Shown here one piece after another: positions 20,754-31,570 of a DNA stretch of 64,000 nt. How positions within the stretch are numbered: the stretch's first letter is position 1; every line of letters starts with the position of its first letter. A program made the position numbers and the translations under genes. This DNA comes from Fulvia fulva (lineage: Eukaryota; Ascomycota; Dothideomycetes; Mycosphaerellales; Mycosphaerellaceae), in NCBI RefSeq assembly GCF_020509005.1, contig NC_063018.1:868001-932000 (forward strand), read 5' to 3'. The notes under the pieces were generated by a model. That model worked only from the letters and a program-made list of their open reading frames with translations. It searched no databases and was not told the DNA's origin.

Positions 20754-23700
20754 CCTCGACACGCTTAGTATCATCTAGTATAACGTCAACTATAGCAAGG
20801 ATATAGTCTAGAACCATTTCCTACACGAGGCGGACCCGCGCGTCTACTACGTCCTTATAATCTAGGAGCTATAGATTAACCCGCACTATAAGAGACTAAC
20901 GACCTATAAGTTACTAGGCTATACGATATACCTACGAGGCGACGGCAGACCCCGTACGTGCTTCTATGTCAGTAAGGACATACTAGAATCCGACTAGGAG
21001 GTAGTGTACTACGTAGACGAAGAAGGCGGGGGCGATATTACCTCCCTCTACGTAGGTAGTACCTAGATACACAACCTATATATACAACCGCTAGCCTCGA
21101 GGTCTAGCCGCGACCTAGGGGTCTATAGACACCTAGACAGTACGCTTAAGAGACAAGGGTGCTACATCGTAGTAGGAGACTTTAGTATATACCACCCTTC
21201 CTAGGAAAGCCTTATGTAGCCGTACCCTATAGCCGACGAAGTACTCGACTTAATAGCGAGCAACGTAATTGCCCTTAATACCCCGAAGGACCTAGGCACC
21301 TAGAAGAGAGGGGGACTCTAAGGCACGATCGACCTCTCCTAGATCTTAGATAGCTACTACTATACGGTAACCTACTATAGGATCGAACATAAACTCGAGG
21401 CGTCGTTAGACTATATACTAGTTAGGACCTCTATTACGATATAGATATAACGTATACTAGCGAGAACCCCTAAGCTAAACTAGGGAAAGGCCCACTAGGC
21501 CAACATCTAGGCGTACCTCGATGACTCTAAGAGGCTAGTCTAGATCGCGTAGTAGCAATACAACAGTAAAGACGAGATAGACGAAGTAGTCTAGGGGTTG
21601 ACAGACGAAATAAGAAAAGCGACCTTACTTTACGTTCCGCTTGCCTAACTAACGACATAGTCTAAACTATACTAGACGCCGGAGTATACTACGGTAGTAA
21701 GAGAAGTAAGGAGAGCCCGCCGGGTATAGACGAGTAGCTATAGCAAGGAGGCCTAGAACGTATATAGAGAGGTATACTAACAGAAGAAAGCTATAATACG
21801 AAGGGAGAAAGTAGTCGGCTAGAGGGCTATAGTAGAAGAAATCGCCGGCAAGCTAGAGAGGATGTAAAAGCTAGCGAAATAGGCCCGACAGGACCCTATA
21901 TAGGGCCCCTCCTTCTCTATCCTAGCGCTACAATCGCCTAGTGGCCCGGTTAGCGACCCCGAGGCTAAGGCGCGTCTACTAGCTAGCAAGTTCTTCCCGC
22001 CCCTAGTCGAGGCTGATCTAAGCAATATAAACAGCTCTACTCCCCTAGCCCCTAGTATCGCGGTCTAATAGGAGGTGTCCGAGGGAGAAGTTGCCGCTAT
22101 ACTAAGGAAGTTACCGGCGAAGAAAGCCCCGGGGCCGGATAGGATCCTAAACGAGCTACTAAAGAAGTGTAGAGATCAACTAGCCCTAGTAGTTATAGCG
22201 ATCTTTAACGCCTGCCTATAGACCGGGTACTACCCGATAGCTTTTAAACAATCGACGATAGTAGTCCTACGTAAGCCGTAGAAGGAAGACTATACGTAGG
22301 TGAAGTCGTACCGCCTAATTGCGCTCCTTAACACTCTTAGGAAGGCGCTTAAGAAGGTAGTTATAACGAGACTCTCCGAGGCGGTAGAGGAACACTCCCT
22401 ACTCCCGGACACCTAGATAGGTACGCGCCTATAGCGATCGACGCTATCCGCGATAGAACTTATCACCTCTTAGGTAAAGGCTATCTAGTATAAGAATAGG
22501 GACAAGGTGGCTTCCTTACTTAGCCTAGACATATCGGGAGCCTTCGACTACGTATTATACCCGCGGCTACTCTATATCCTAAGGTCGAAAGGACTCCCTA
22601 AGTAGCTTGTCAACTTCGTACGGTCCTACCTCTATAACTGTAGTACGTCGATCCTAGTCGGCTAGTATAGAAGCCTATTTCAAGTAGTCTATACTAGAAT
22701 CCCGTAAGGCTTAACGCTAGTACCTATTCTATTCCTCTTCTTTATAGCGACGCTACTCCTAGCCCTAGAATCCTAGAACACCGCTACGAGCGGCTTCGTA
22801 GACGACATAAACATCCTAGCGTAGTCTTCCTCGACTAAGGAGAACTATAGGCTACTAGAAGAGAAGCACAAGATCTACGAGGACTAGGCTAGGAGGCACG
22901 GGGCTCGGTTTACCCTAGAAAAGTACAATCTAATACACTTTACGCGCCGGCTACGGTTCTATAATATATAAGCTTCTATCTAGATATAGGGGTATACGAC
23001 TGACCCGGCAAATCAGCTTAGGATCCTCGGACTATAGGTAGACCCGGCGCTACGGTAGAGGAAGCACGTATAGGCAATATTACGGAAAGCTAAACAGAAT
23101 ATAGCATTATGCTAGAGGCTTACTACGTCTATATAGGGGGCGGACTTCCGGTAGTCACGACTTCTATATACGGCTATTATACGGCCAGTCCTTACCTATA
23201 GTAGCCAAGTGTAGTCCTTAGGCGAGAGGGCCTACCTATCGAAGGGACTCGTCGCGCCGCTAGCGAAGATCTAAAACCAATGCCTAAGGAAGGTCACCGG
23301 GGTATATAAGTCGATACTAACGAGGATACTTAAGTACGAGACCGCTATACCGCCGATCGACCTATATATCTAGGGACTACGGACCTCCTACTTAGGCAAG
23401 TCGGTATAGTACCTAGTATAGAAGCTTATCGCTAGTATAGTCGTAAGGGCCCGCGAACTAGTACTAGCGTATAAGGGCATTCGACCCGGAAACGAGCCGA
23501 ACTACCGGGTAAGGGACGAATAGCTAGCGATATAATAGGAAGGTAAGATCGTTCATAGAGTAACTATAGAAAGAGAGGTAGAACAACTAGGTTATAGGGT
23601 ATAGTAGACGCCCTTAGCTAGCGGGACAACCTAAGGAATAGTTAGCTATAAAATCCGCGGTTAAGTACCCCCCGAAGCTTATCTACTACCGCCTTATAAG

Positions 23701-24070
23701 GGTATAGAGTAGTATAGTAACCTAACTACGAAGCGAACACATCGGCCTCTAGGGGTACCTATAATAGAGGAAGGTTCTAGAATATACGAATACTAGCTAC
23801 CCCTACAGCTATTACTCCTAGAATATACGGTACGTACTCCTCGTCTATCCGAGGTAGTCGCTAGGAAGGGGGGAGTAGATAGTAAAGGCGAGGAACCGGA
23901 CGATTATGGTACTTCTTAATAACGTTAAGGACCTACGGCGTATTACGAACTAGATACTAGAGAAGGGCTAGCTAGAATAGTACCACCTAGTAGAAGTAGT
24001 ATAGGAAGAGAGGACACGGCGTAGCGCGACGAGACCGGCTAGGAGCGGGGGCTAACGGGGTAGTAATATA
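20740..24070 (+). pseudogene. LINE alpha copy 1 ORF2 (APE endonuclease and reverse transcriptase)
   Basis: The frame begins near ATG 20740. An apurinic-type endonuclease comes first (YNVNYSKDIVQ near 20780; GDFSIYHP near 21180). RT follows, with APGPDRI-like residues near 22125, LSLDISGAFDYV near 22520, a GIPQGLT-type block near 22690, and FVDDINIL near 22800. Numerous TAGs and no readable long frame. No RNase H motif was recognised after RT. The end near 24070 is approximate. Confidence 0.78.
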
Positions 24071-24234
24071 GACTACGTACGTTTAGAGGGAAAGCTAATC
24101 TAGATAAGGAGAAGTCGGGGGCGGGAAGGGTTTTTACCTATTCGGGTTTCCTTTTATATATAACTATAGATATATACCTATATAGGCCGAATAGGGTCCT
24201 AGAATCGGGGAATAACAAATCTATCTATCTATTT

Positions 24235-24646
24235 ACCTATAGTAGTCGGTAGGATAGGGCTATTATCGCTTTGTAATACTTAGCCTTATAGTCGGAGTCC
24301 TAGCCGTAGTTATCGTTAGGATCTCTAGTCCTCTTCCTCCGGATAATTAGTTCCGGGATCTCCTTAATCTTCTTATAGTCCGCGATATTAGCTAGTCTAC
24401 CGGGAAGTTAGATATAGAGCGGCCGTAAGACAGTTAGTCCTTTATCCTTAGTAGTAGCGGGTTCGGTCTCTACGTAGGTAACGGGGGTTAGCCGAGTTAG
24501 TTCTTCTATAGAGGACTCGGCTACTTTAGTAGTAGAAAGTTAGAGTGTTTCTATACCCTAACTTTCTATTATAGAAGGCTCGGTTATTTTAGTAGTAGGT
24601 ATTTTATACCCTATCTTACTTATATTACTATCGTATAGTTCGTCGG
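24235..24646 (-). pseudogene. Copia linker between integrase and RT
   Basis: The minus strand reads a Ser/Thr/Glu/Pro-rich stretch and ends in KYYKAIIALSYRLLQ near 24240, as expected for the variable region between Copia integrase and RT. It joins the integrase piece at 31571 across the GTCGG duplication of element C, giving a continuous frame (PDDELYDSNISKIG). Confidence 0.6.
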
Positions 24647-24841
24647 TAATATAGATAAGGCGTAAGATAGGGCGTAAACGTATTAATACCTTAGAATAGA
24701 ATAAGTTCTACGTAGAAGAGAAGATAAGAAAGTCGCGAAGCCGCGATAAAGTAAACGTTAAGGTTAGGGTCTAGGGTCCGGGCGCGCTAGCGTACTAGGT
24801 CACGTAATACCAAGTATAGCCTTACGAGGTAAACCGTAATA
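24647..24841 (-). repeat. 3' LTR of element C
   Basis: 195 bp, plus-strand ends TAATA...TAATA (TG/CA ends altered by transitions). It aligns to 31376-31570 without indel. Confidence 0.85.
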
Positions 24842-25499
24842 CTACCCCCCCCCCTTAAACCGCCGTACGCCCTCGTACGCGGAAATATATTGCCGTAGGG
24901 TATATCCGTAAGGAAGAACCGTACTATTAGGAAGCGCTAGCTTACCTCGGGTTAACCGTAGAGAGACTATATATCTTACCGTAGTAAGCCTTAAGTCGAG
25001 AGTCTATATTATACCGTAGTATACCTTAGATAAGCCAACTATATATTAAGCCTTAGCTTACCTTAAGTTATATCTATATTACGTAGGCGTCGTAGGGTCG
25101 ACTATCGGTAACGGATTCTTTAGCGTTATAGGCTTACTATCTATAATATCCGGGTCGTCTAGTATCTAACCCTTCGGCTTCCGCTAGCTAGGTAGTAGAC
25201 CGGCCGCTAATAGGTTCTTATAGTAATAGTCGGCTATCGCCTCCGCCGGAACCCTTAATATCGTCTAATTTTAGTTCGATATCTCGAAGGTATTGCTTAA
25301 GGGCTAGGAGGTCATCAAAGTCGTCGCGATATACTAGTGCCTACTTTAACTTATCGTTTAGCTTGTCCTAGATATTGTCGATAAGTTCCTTATCTATCTT
25401 CTCTAGGTAGTACCCGTACTCTAGGAACTTAGTATAAAATGCGTTAAATATACGATTACCTTAGGTATAGTTATTATAAGCCTTCTTATGCTTCTTAAG

Positions 25500-25514
25500 T
25501 ATATAGTACTCGCC
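25500..25514 (+). repeat. Target-site duplication of LINE beta copy 4 (left)
   Basis: TATATAGTACTCGCC, repeated exactly at 29887-29901. Removing 25515-29901 restores the frame of the element C Gag. Confidence 0.93.
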
Positions 25515-25516
25515 TG

Positions 25517-26338
25517 GAGACCTATAAGGAGTGGACTACTAAAGTCGCGAAGTCGGCACGAGTCTCCCACCAACAGTATACCGTCATCGCCCACGGGGTC
25601 CCTAGGACATTCAAGGTCGAAGACCTTCCCCACCTCCAAGTACAGAACCAGAACACCTCCCCAGGAGTACGACTAACGAAGGCGGCATGGCTGCACAAGA
25701 CAGTAGACCGAGAAAAGACGCATTCATCGCTTATTATTTGGGTAGAGACAGCGGAACAAGCTAACCAGATATTAGACAATGGGCTATTCTGGAACTGCGA
25801 GAGAATGGACACGGAGATCCATCAGAGCAGCCACAGGGTACTACAATGCTTCCAATGCCAACAGTACGGTCACATAGCCTCAAAATGCGGGGAGAAGACC
25901 CCAAGGTGTCCTCACTGCGCAGGCCCACACCAGGGAAGGGAATGCCCAAAAAAGGAGAGCAGGTGCGCATGCTGCGGCAGAAGGCACCCAGCGTATTCAA
26001 GCCAATGCCCGGCTAGAATAGCAGCACAAGAACGAGCGAGACAAGCAAGGATCTCTACACCAGCTAGGTACCCCCAACGACAACAGGAGGGACCTACCGT
26101 GTACAAGGGCTTCGAGCCGAGCAAAAGGAAGAGGGCAGAAGAGACGAACAAGGGAACCCAACCGCAAACGCATCCACCTCCCGGTCGGCCTCGACACCTT
26201 AACCGGGCAGCCAACGAACTAGGCCAAATGCGAATCTTTGGGGCGCCCCAGCGGCCCCAGGGCCAGCCGGACAGCGAGATACAGGCTCAGGAGACACAGC
26301 AGGTCAGCACGGAAATGGACCTCACGGATAACGAATGA
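25517..26338 (+). CDS. LINE beta copy 4 ORF1, 5'-truncated, Gag-like with three zinc knuckles
   Basis: The frame is open from the insertion edge (25517) to TGA at 26336, 273 codons, and lacks its true start. The first in-frame ATG is 25805, but homology to ORF1 proteins begins well before it, so that ATG is not the native start. Three knuckles follow each other: CFQCQQYGHIASKC (about codons 111-124), CPHCAGPHQGREC (133-145) and CACCGRRHPAYSSQC (152-166). The first is a classic CX2CX4HX4C. The C-terminus is basic then Gln-rich. ORF1 proteins of Tad1/I-type elements bind the element RNA. The stop overlaps the ORF2 start as ATGA. Confidence 0.85.
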   Translation, partial: ETYKEWTTKVAKSARVSHQQYTVIAHGVPRTFKVEDLPHLQVQNQNTSPGVRLTKAAWLHKTVDREKTHSSLIIWVETAEQANQILDNGLFWNCERMDTEIHQSSHRVLQCFQCQQYGHIASKCGEKTPRCPHCAGPHQGRECPKKESRCACCGRRHPAYSSQCPARIAAQERARQARISTPARYPQRQQEGPTVYKGFEPSKRKRAEETNKGTQPQTHPPPGRPRHLNRAANELGQMRIFGAPQRPQGQPDSEIQAQETQQVSTEMDLTDNE

Positions 26339-29300
26339 TACTATACGACGACATCACTATCGTACAGTACAACGTAAACAAAAGTAGGGACAAGGTCCAG
26401 CGCCACTTTCTACAAGAGCTAGACCCGCTACGGCACCACGTTATTGCGGTACAGGAACCATGGATCAACCCCTACGTAGGACTCCCAGCCACTTGTAATG
26501 GCCGGAGATACCACACCGTAATCGCGGGCCAACGAGGCGTCAACCCGAGGACATGTATATACGTAAGCAAGACTATAGACCTTGAGTCGTGGAAGGTTAT
26601 ACTACCGCAGCAGGGCAACCTAGGAGACATAACATCAATCCAGATCGACACGACACAAGGCCCTATCCAGATCCATAACGTTTACAACCCGCCACCGCGG
26701 GGTCGGACGAGTAGGGAACTAGGAACCCTCGCCCACCTAGAGCGGACCCTAAGCCAAGACACGAAGCAAGTACTCCTCGGCGACTTCAACCTCCACCACC
26801 CACAGTGGGGACTCGAATTCACTCCCCCGCACGCATTTCTAGGGGGGAAGCTACTGGACATAACCGCACGCTACGGAATGGCCTTAGTAACACCAAAGGG
26901 AACAGAGACGTGGAAGGCCCGTACTAGTGCAAGCACGATCGACCTATGCTTTCTATCACGAGAACTTGAAGAGAGACTAGTCCAATGCCGACCGAACTAC
27001 GCGCTAGAAGCCTCCTCAGACCATATCCCTATCCAAACGACGCTAGGGGTGAAGGCGATAGAGGAGCCAGCAAACGAACCACGCCGTAACTGGAAGAAGG
27101 CACGCTGGGACGACATAAGAGGCTTCCTAATAGCGAACCTACCACAGCATAGAGAACTCGAGACGACAGCTCAGCTAGATCAAGCAGCGGAACAGATTAC
27201 CTCGGTCATATGGCAAGCAGCGGAACAATACACGCCGTTACTCCGGCCCTCAACGCAGCAGAAGGCCTTCTGGACCCCTGAATGCTCTACGAAGGTAAGG
27301 GAGGCTAGAAGGGCAAGGCGACAGTGGACGAAGGAGCACACCCAAGAGACGTGGGAGCAATACTGCCACGCGACACAAGAGAAGAAGGCACAGATAAGAC
27401 GCGATAAGCTGCAGGACTGGAGAGCGACGATCGGGCTCGTTACAGAAAACCCGGAACAGATGTGGAGACTTGCTAAATGGGCACGACTACCTGAAGAGCA
27501 ACAAGCCCCTCACTTCCCCCCAATCGTAGACCGCGAAGGGATTGCCCAGGCTACGCCCCGGGGCAAGGCAAAAGCGTTAGCCGACCATTTCTTTTCGACG
27601 CAAGTAGAGGCAGACCTTACGGACATCGACCCGAGCACATACCCGGAACCCCTGGACATGGATTGGGCGGTTAGCCCTAACACAGTAACAGGAGTCATAA
27701 GTAAGCTAAAGGGACGAAAAGCCCCAGGCCCAGACAGGATACCAAACGTACTGCTAAAAGAGTGTAGAGAAGAGATCGCGCCGAGCCTTGCAAACCTATT
27801 TACCGCGTGCCTACGGCTAGGGTATCACCCGAAGCCGTACAGAGAGTCTATGACAGTAGTGCTACGCAAGCCACAGAAGGAAGACTATACTCAGCCCAAG
27901 TCGTACAGACCAATAGCACTTCTAAATACGATAGGGAAGGTCCTAGAAAAGATAGTAGCCCAGAGACTTACGCAGCTTGCCGAGGACAACCACGTACTCC
28001 CAGCAACACAGATGGGGGGAAGAAGCCAGCGATCGACACTAACAGCAATGGAGCTAATTACGGAGCAAATCCAGACCCTCTGGCACTACGGCAGGAACCG
28101 AGCGGCGTCCTTACTATCCCTCGACATCGCAGGGGCCTTCGACAACGTCTCACACCAAAGGCTAATACATATCCTACAGCAGAAAGGCATCCCCCAGTGG
28201 GCAACGTCGTTCGTCTTCTCCTTTCTCCAGGAACGGACGACATACCTAGTCCTAGGAAGGTACACGTCCGACCCGGTGAAGGCAGAGACTGGAATACCTC
28301 AGGGATCTACTCTCTCCCCTATCCTGTTTCTAATATTTATGTCGGATCTAATCCCCCTACTCACCTCTCCGCAAACCTCAGCATCGGGGTTCGTAGACGA
28401 TACAAACATCCTAGCCTGGTCAGACTCGACAGAAGAGAACTGTCGCCTCCTTGAAGATAGGCACAAGAAATGCGAGGAGTGGGCAAAGAAGCATGGTGCC
28501 CGGTTCGCCCCTGAAAAGTACCAACTTATACACTTCAGTAAAGCGAGAACACACCATAATATGAAGGCGGCGGTAAGAATCCAAGGCTACGAGACCAAGC
28601 CATCAGCGGAGCTACGAGTACTAGGGATCTGGCTCGACCCGAAGCTAAGCTGGAATGTACAGATTAAGAAAGCCCAGAGTCGAGCGCAAGTCAATGAAGC
28701 CTCGATAAAGAGGCTTACGGCATCTACATGGGGAGCAACATTCGACAAGGCAAGAGTAATGTATAAGGCGATCGTCAGACCAGCTATGTTGTACGGGGCA
28801 CAGATTTGGGGAACAGGAGGCGCAGGCAAGCCGATCCCGAAACGGATAGAGCAACCCCTAAACAGGACACAGGCAGGCAACCTACGTAGGGTACTAGGCG
28901 CATACAAGACAACGTCAACAAGCACGGTAGAAATGGAGACAGGAATACCACCAATCGGCCAGTACATCCGGGGAATGAGAATTCAATACGCGGCAAAGAC
29001 GACAGGTTACCTAGCACAAACCACGATCCAGGAGGCAAAGAATAAGATAGAAAGCCGCTACCGGAGAGGGGCAGGATATAGGACAAGCCAAAAAGAGGAT
29101 GACCTTACGACCTTTACGGCCGTACAGACAAGCACCGAATGGCTAGCACGAAAGGAGGAGGAGCGTAGGACTCGCCAGGCCGGCGGGAGCAAGGCTAAGA
29201 CCCAAAACCTAGCGGAACAGATAGCGAGCTGCCTATGGGAGCAGGACTGGAAAAGGAAGCCCCCTAAGACAACAGGCCCGATAGCGCTCCGAGCCTTCCA

Positions 29301-29688
29301 GAGACACAATTACCAGCTATATAGGGACCTGACAAGGGCCGAAGCAAGCATAGCGATCCAAATCAGGTCCGAACACATTGGATTAAGGGCCTACCTGTTC
29401 AGAAGACGCGCACTAGACATCTATAGCCCAGCCTGCCAGTGTGGCTACCCATCGCAAAACCCAGAACATATGCTACTACGATGCCCGCAGTGGGCGAGAG
29501 GCAGGGGAAATTGGAGGCACCAAGCGGGAAGGAGAGACTACAAGTCAATTATTAGGGACAAAGGCAACATTCGCCGAATCTCTCGGTGGATACTACAGCA
29601 GGGATACCTCCAGCAGTTTAGCCTCGCGAGCGAGACGGAGGAGTGGATAGACAAGAGGCGGAAGCGAGGGGGGTTGCAGATAGGGTAG
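26335..29688 (+). CDS. LINE beta copy 4 ORF2: APE endonuclease, reverse transcriptase, C-terminal zinc knuckle (1117 aa)
   Basis: Intact ORF beginning at the ATG of an ATGA overlap with ORF1, consistent with termination-reinitiation. The N-terminal third is an exonuclease/endonuclease/phosphatase fold: VQYNVNKSRDKV (codons 7-18), VQEPWINPYVG (39-49), LLGDFNLHHPQWG (147-159), STIDLCFLS (about 200) and SSDHIPIQT (about 228). RT follows: KAPGPDRIPN (about 463), LLSLDIAGAFDNVSHQ (about 594), GIPQGSTLSPILF (about 650), and GFVDDTNILAW with the catalytic Asp pair (about 683-692). A CCHC-like motif CQCGYPSQNPEHMLLRC (about 1034-1050) closes the protein. No RNase H motif was seen. The enzyme would nick target DNA and prime reverse transcription there. 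It appears intact; activity is an inference. Confidence 0.95.
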   Translation: MILYDDITIVQYNVNKSRDKVQRHFLQELDPLRHHVIAVQEPWINPYVGLPATCNGRRYHTVIAGQRGVNPRTCIYVSKTIDLESWKVILPQQGNLGDITSIQIDTTQGPIQIHNVYNPPPRGRTSRELGTLAHLERTLSQDTKQVLLGDFNLHHPQWGLEFTPPHAFLGGKLLDITARYGMALVTPKGTETWKARTSASTIDLCFLSRELEERLVQCRPNYALEASSDHIPIQTTLGVKAIEEPANEPRRNWKKARWDDIRGFLIANLPQHRELETTAQLDQAAEQITSVIWQAAEQYTPLLRPSTQQKAFWTPECSTKVREARRARRQWTKEHTQETWEQYCHATQEKKAQIRRDKLQDWRATIGLVTENPEQMWRLAKWARLPEEQQAPHFPPIVDREGIAQATPRGKAKALADHFFSTQVEADLTDIDPSTYPEPLDMDWAVSPNTVTGVISKLKGRKAPGPDRIPNVLLKECREEIAPSLANLFTACLRLGYHPKPYRESMTVVLRKPQKEDYTQPKSYRPIALLNTIGKVLEKIVAQRLTQLAEDNHVLPATQMGGRSQRSTLTAMELITEQIQTLWHYGRNRAASLLSLDIAGAFDNVSHQRLIHILQQKGIPQWATSFVFSFLQERTTYLVLGRYTSDPVKAETGIPQGSTLSPILFLIFMSDLIPLLTSPQTSASGFVDDTNILAWSDSTEENCRLLEDRHKKCEEWAKKHGARFAPEKYQLIHFSKARTHHNMKAAVRIQGYETKPSAELRVLGIWLDPKLSWNVQIKKAQSRAQVNEASIKRLTASTWGATFDKARVMYKAIVRPAMLYGAQIWGTGGAGKPIPKRIEQPLNRTQAGNLRRVLGAYKTTSTSTVEMETGIPPIGQYIRGMRIQYAAKTTGYLAQTTIQEAKNKIESRYRRGAGYRTSQKEDDLTTFTAVQTSTEWLARKEEERRTRQAGGSKAKTQNLAEQIASCLWEQDWKRKPPKTTGPIALRAFQRHNYQLYRDLTRAEASIAIQIRSEHIGLRAYLFRRRALDIYSPACQCGYPSQNPEHMLLRCPQWARGRGNWRHQAGRRDYKSIIRDKGNIRRISRWILQQGYLQQFSLASETEEWIDKRRKRGGLQIG

Positions 29689-31375
29689 TCATCAGGGCAG
29701 GCCCATGACACTAGCGTACCCCTAACAAGGGAAATTTAAGACGACAACGAGGAGGAAAAGACAGGCGGGAAGGAGGAGGGGTTTTCACCAACACGGTTTC
29801 CCCTCTATATATACAAAAACAAGATAGCATAGCTGCATAGGCCAAAGGGCACTACAACAGCTTAATGAAATATCTATCTATCTATCTATATAGTACTCGC
29901 CGTAAGAGTCGTTTAGTACTATTTATTAACTTACGCTAACCGGTTACCTTCTTCTTATATAGCCGTAGGCGGGCGTTAGTATTACCGACGACGAAGTTAT
30001 TAAATACTACTAAGTATACTATAGATAATCGGCTATATAACTCTTCTATAGTGATATAGTCCTCTACTTACTCCTTCTACTCTACAAATCCTAGTTCATC
30101 CTTATAATTAGGTATATTAGCTCAGAATATAGGAATCTTCCTCGAGTTAATCGGGTTACGGGTACCGCCGTTACTACGCTAGATAGCGGCATTAACTAAG
30201 ACTACCGTAGTGTCGTTACTATTATCGCTAGCTACGGTAGAGGTAGCCTTCTTAGTCTTCGTTATACCTATCTTAATACTAGAGTCCTCGCCGTCGAGTA
30301 GCTTCTCGAGGGCGGACTTCTACCTCGTAGGAGGTAGAGGTGTCGGTTCCTTAGGCTTTAGCTAAGCGATACGGTCATCGCGCTCCTTTAGCTAGGCTTA
30401 TAGATCCGTAATAAACGCGGTAGTACGCTTACCTAAGCTCTACTTAGTAGCTAACTTAGTCTAGGTCGCTTCGAGTTCGCTAGCTAGATCTATATTACGA
30501 CTACGTAAGTTCTTAATCTTAGCGGCCGCCTTCTTACCTAACTTCTTTAGGTAAGCGATCTTAGCCGCTAAGTCTTTATCGTCCCTAAGCTCGTCGAGTA
30601 TTACTTAGAGCGATACTAACTTATCCTTATACCGATTAGCCTTAGCCTATAGCCGACTCTTCTAAATAGTTAATACCTCCCGTACCTCCTTAAGACCGAG
30701 CTAGGCGATACGGTGTTCGTCTAGGATATCTAGCTAGGCTTCTAGGTTCTTAGTAACCGAGCGAGAAAGCTCCTCGGCTATAGTAATCTAGAACTAGGTA
30801 GGGTTATACCGTAGCCTATATTCTACCTCTTCGCCCTTCTAGGTAAAATTAATCGGTATCGTATAGCGGTAGCTAAGATATTCCTCCTTCCGCGTACGTA
30901 TACCCTATTATAAGGTCTTATCCTCTCTACCTATATAGAGTCGAGTTTCCTTCTTAGACTAACGTCGGTTATACTTATTACGTAGTAGCTCTTAGTACTT
31001 CTAGCGTCGACGTTCTTCCTCTTACTAACAAGCCTACTTAGTGTCTCCGCGACCCTAAGTCTCGTTCTATATCTCTTACGCTATATTACGTAGTCGTTCT
31101 ATACCTACGGTATTATCGAAATCCGGATCCTACTACGACTCGTCTTCTACCTCTTATTACGCTATACTAAATATACCGTTCTACTTTTATCGAGCTTCTC
31201 GGAGGAACGCCTTCGTAAGAGGGTTTAGGTTAAGTCTTAGGATAAAGGATAATTCGTCTAGTCTAATAGACGTATTAGTACCTACGGCTATTCGAGTCTC
31301 GGTCGTACGCGGTCGTAGCGGCGATACGTAGTCTATAATCGTACGGCTCGGTAATCTAAGGGCGGTAGAACTTAA

Positions 31376-31570
31376 TAATACGAACAAGGCATAAAATAGG
31401 GCGTAAACGTATTAATACCTTAGAATTGAATAAGTTCTACGTAGAAGAGAAGATAAGAAAGTCGTAAAGCCGCGATTTAGTAAACGTCGAGGTTAGGGTC
31501 TAGGGTCCGGGCGCGCTAGCGTACTAGGTCACGTGACACTAAGTATAGTCTTACGAGGTGAACCGTAATA
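31376..31570 (-). repeat. 5' LTR of element C
   Basis: 195 bp, partner of 24647-24841. It still has a CACGTGACAC core at about 31531-31540 where the left copy shows CACGTAATAC, illustrating CpA/TpG to TpA change in one LTR. Confidence 0.85.

Larger units (their letters stand above)
19277..24234 (+). mobile_element. LINE alpha copy 1, near full length, RIP-saturated
   Basis: This non-LTR retrotransposon has two overlapping frames and a tail of CTAT/ATCT repeats (24220-24234). The same sequence occurs at 36236-40982 and, in part, at 3551-11339. The 5' homology with copy 2 starts at ATCGATCTCT (19277). Copy 2 has 38 more bases at its 5' end, so copy 1 is slightly shorter or begins with unrelated bases. 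It interrupts the Copia element between the linker and RT. No target duplication was recognised. Confidence 0.88.
25515..29886 (+). mobile_element. LINE beta copy 4, 5'-truncated, not RIP-mutated
   Basis: A 4.37-kb non-LTR retrotransposon with a 15-bp perfect target duplication TATATAGTACTCGCC (25500-25514 and 29887-29901) and a 3' tail of ATCT repeats (29866-29886). The 5' end lies inside ORF1. CA and TG are frequent throughout while the host element C has almost none, so this is one of the youngest insertions in the window. ORF2 is fully open. Confidence 0.95.
24855..31375 (-). pseudogene. Gag-like coiled-coil protein of element C (interrupted)
   Basis: Minus-strand reading of 29902-31375 followed by 24855-25514 gives one long protein after reading through TAGs. 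It has an Arg/Glu-rich N-terminus, a long Lys/Glu/Leu-rich coiled coil (about 30300-30720), a region like retrotransposon Gag (YKDELGFVEQKEQVEDYI near 30090; KLNDKLKQALVYRDDFDDLL with TAG read as Gln, near 25340), then a basic C-terminus. No enzyme motif is present. LINE copy 4 sits inside the Gag region. Confidence 0.65.
24647..31570 (-). mobile_element. Gag-only LTR element C (non-autonomous), split by LINE beta copy 4
   Basis: Two 195-bp direct repeats (24647-24841 and 31376-31570) flank an internal part that is about 2.15 kb once LINE copy 4 and its duplicated target are removed. A perfect 5-bp duplication GTCGG (24642-24646, 31571-31575) proves insertion into the Copia element. A run of ten C at 24845-24854, next to the left LTR, is the polypurine tract on the minus strand and fixes the direction. 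Only a Gag-like frame is visible; no protease, RT or integrase. It is RIP-saturated. Confidence 0.85.

Noticed and set aside
25912..26214. Minus-strand ORFs across the LINE ORF1 zinc knuckles
   Set aside because: Shadows of a well supported plus-strand frame with three CCHC-type motifs.
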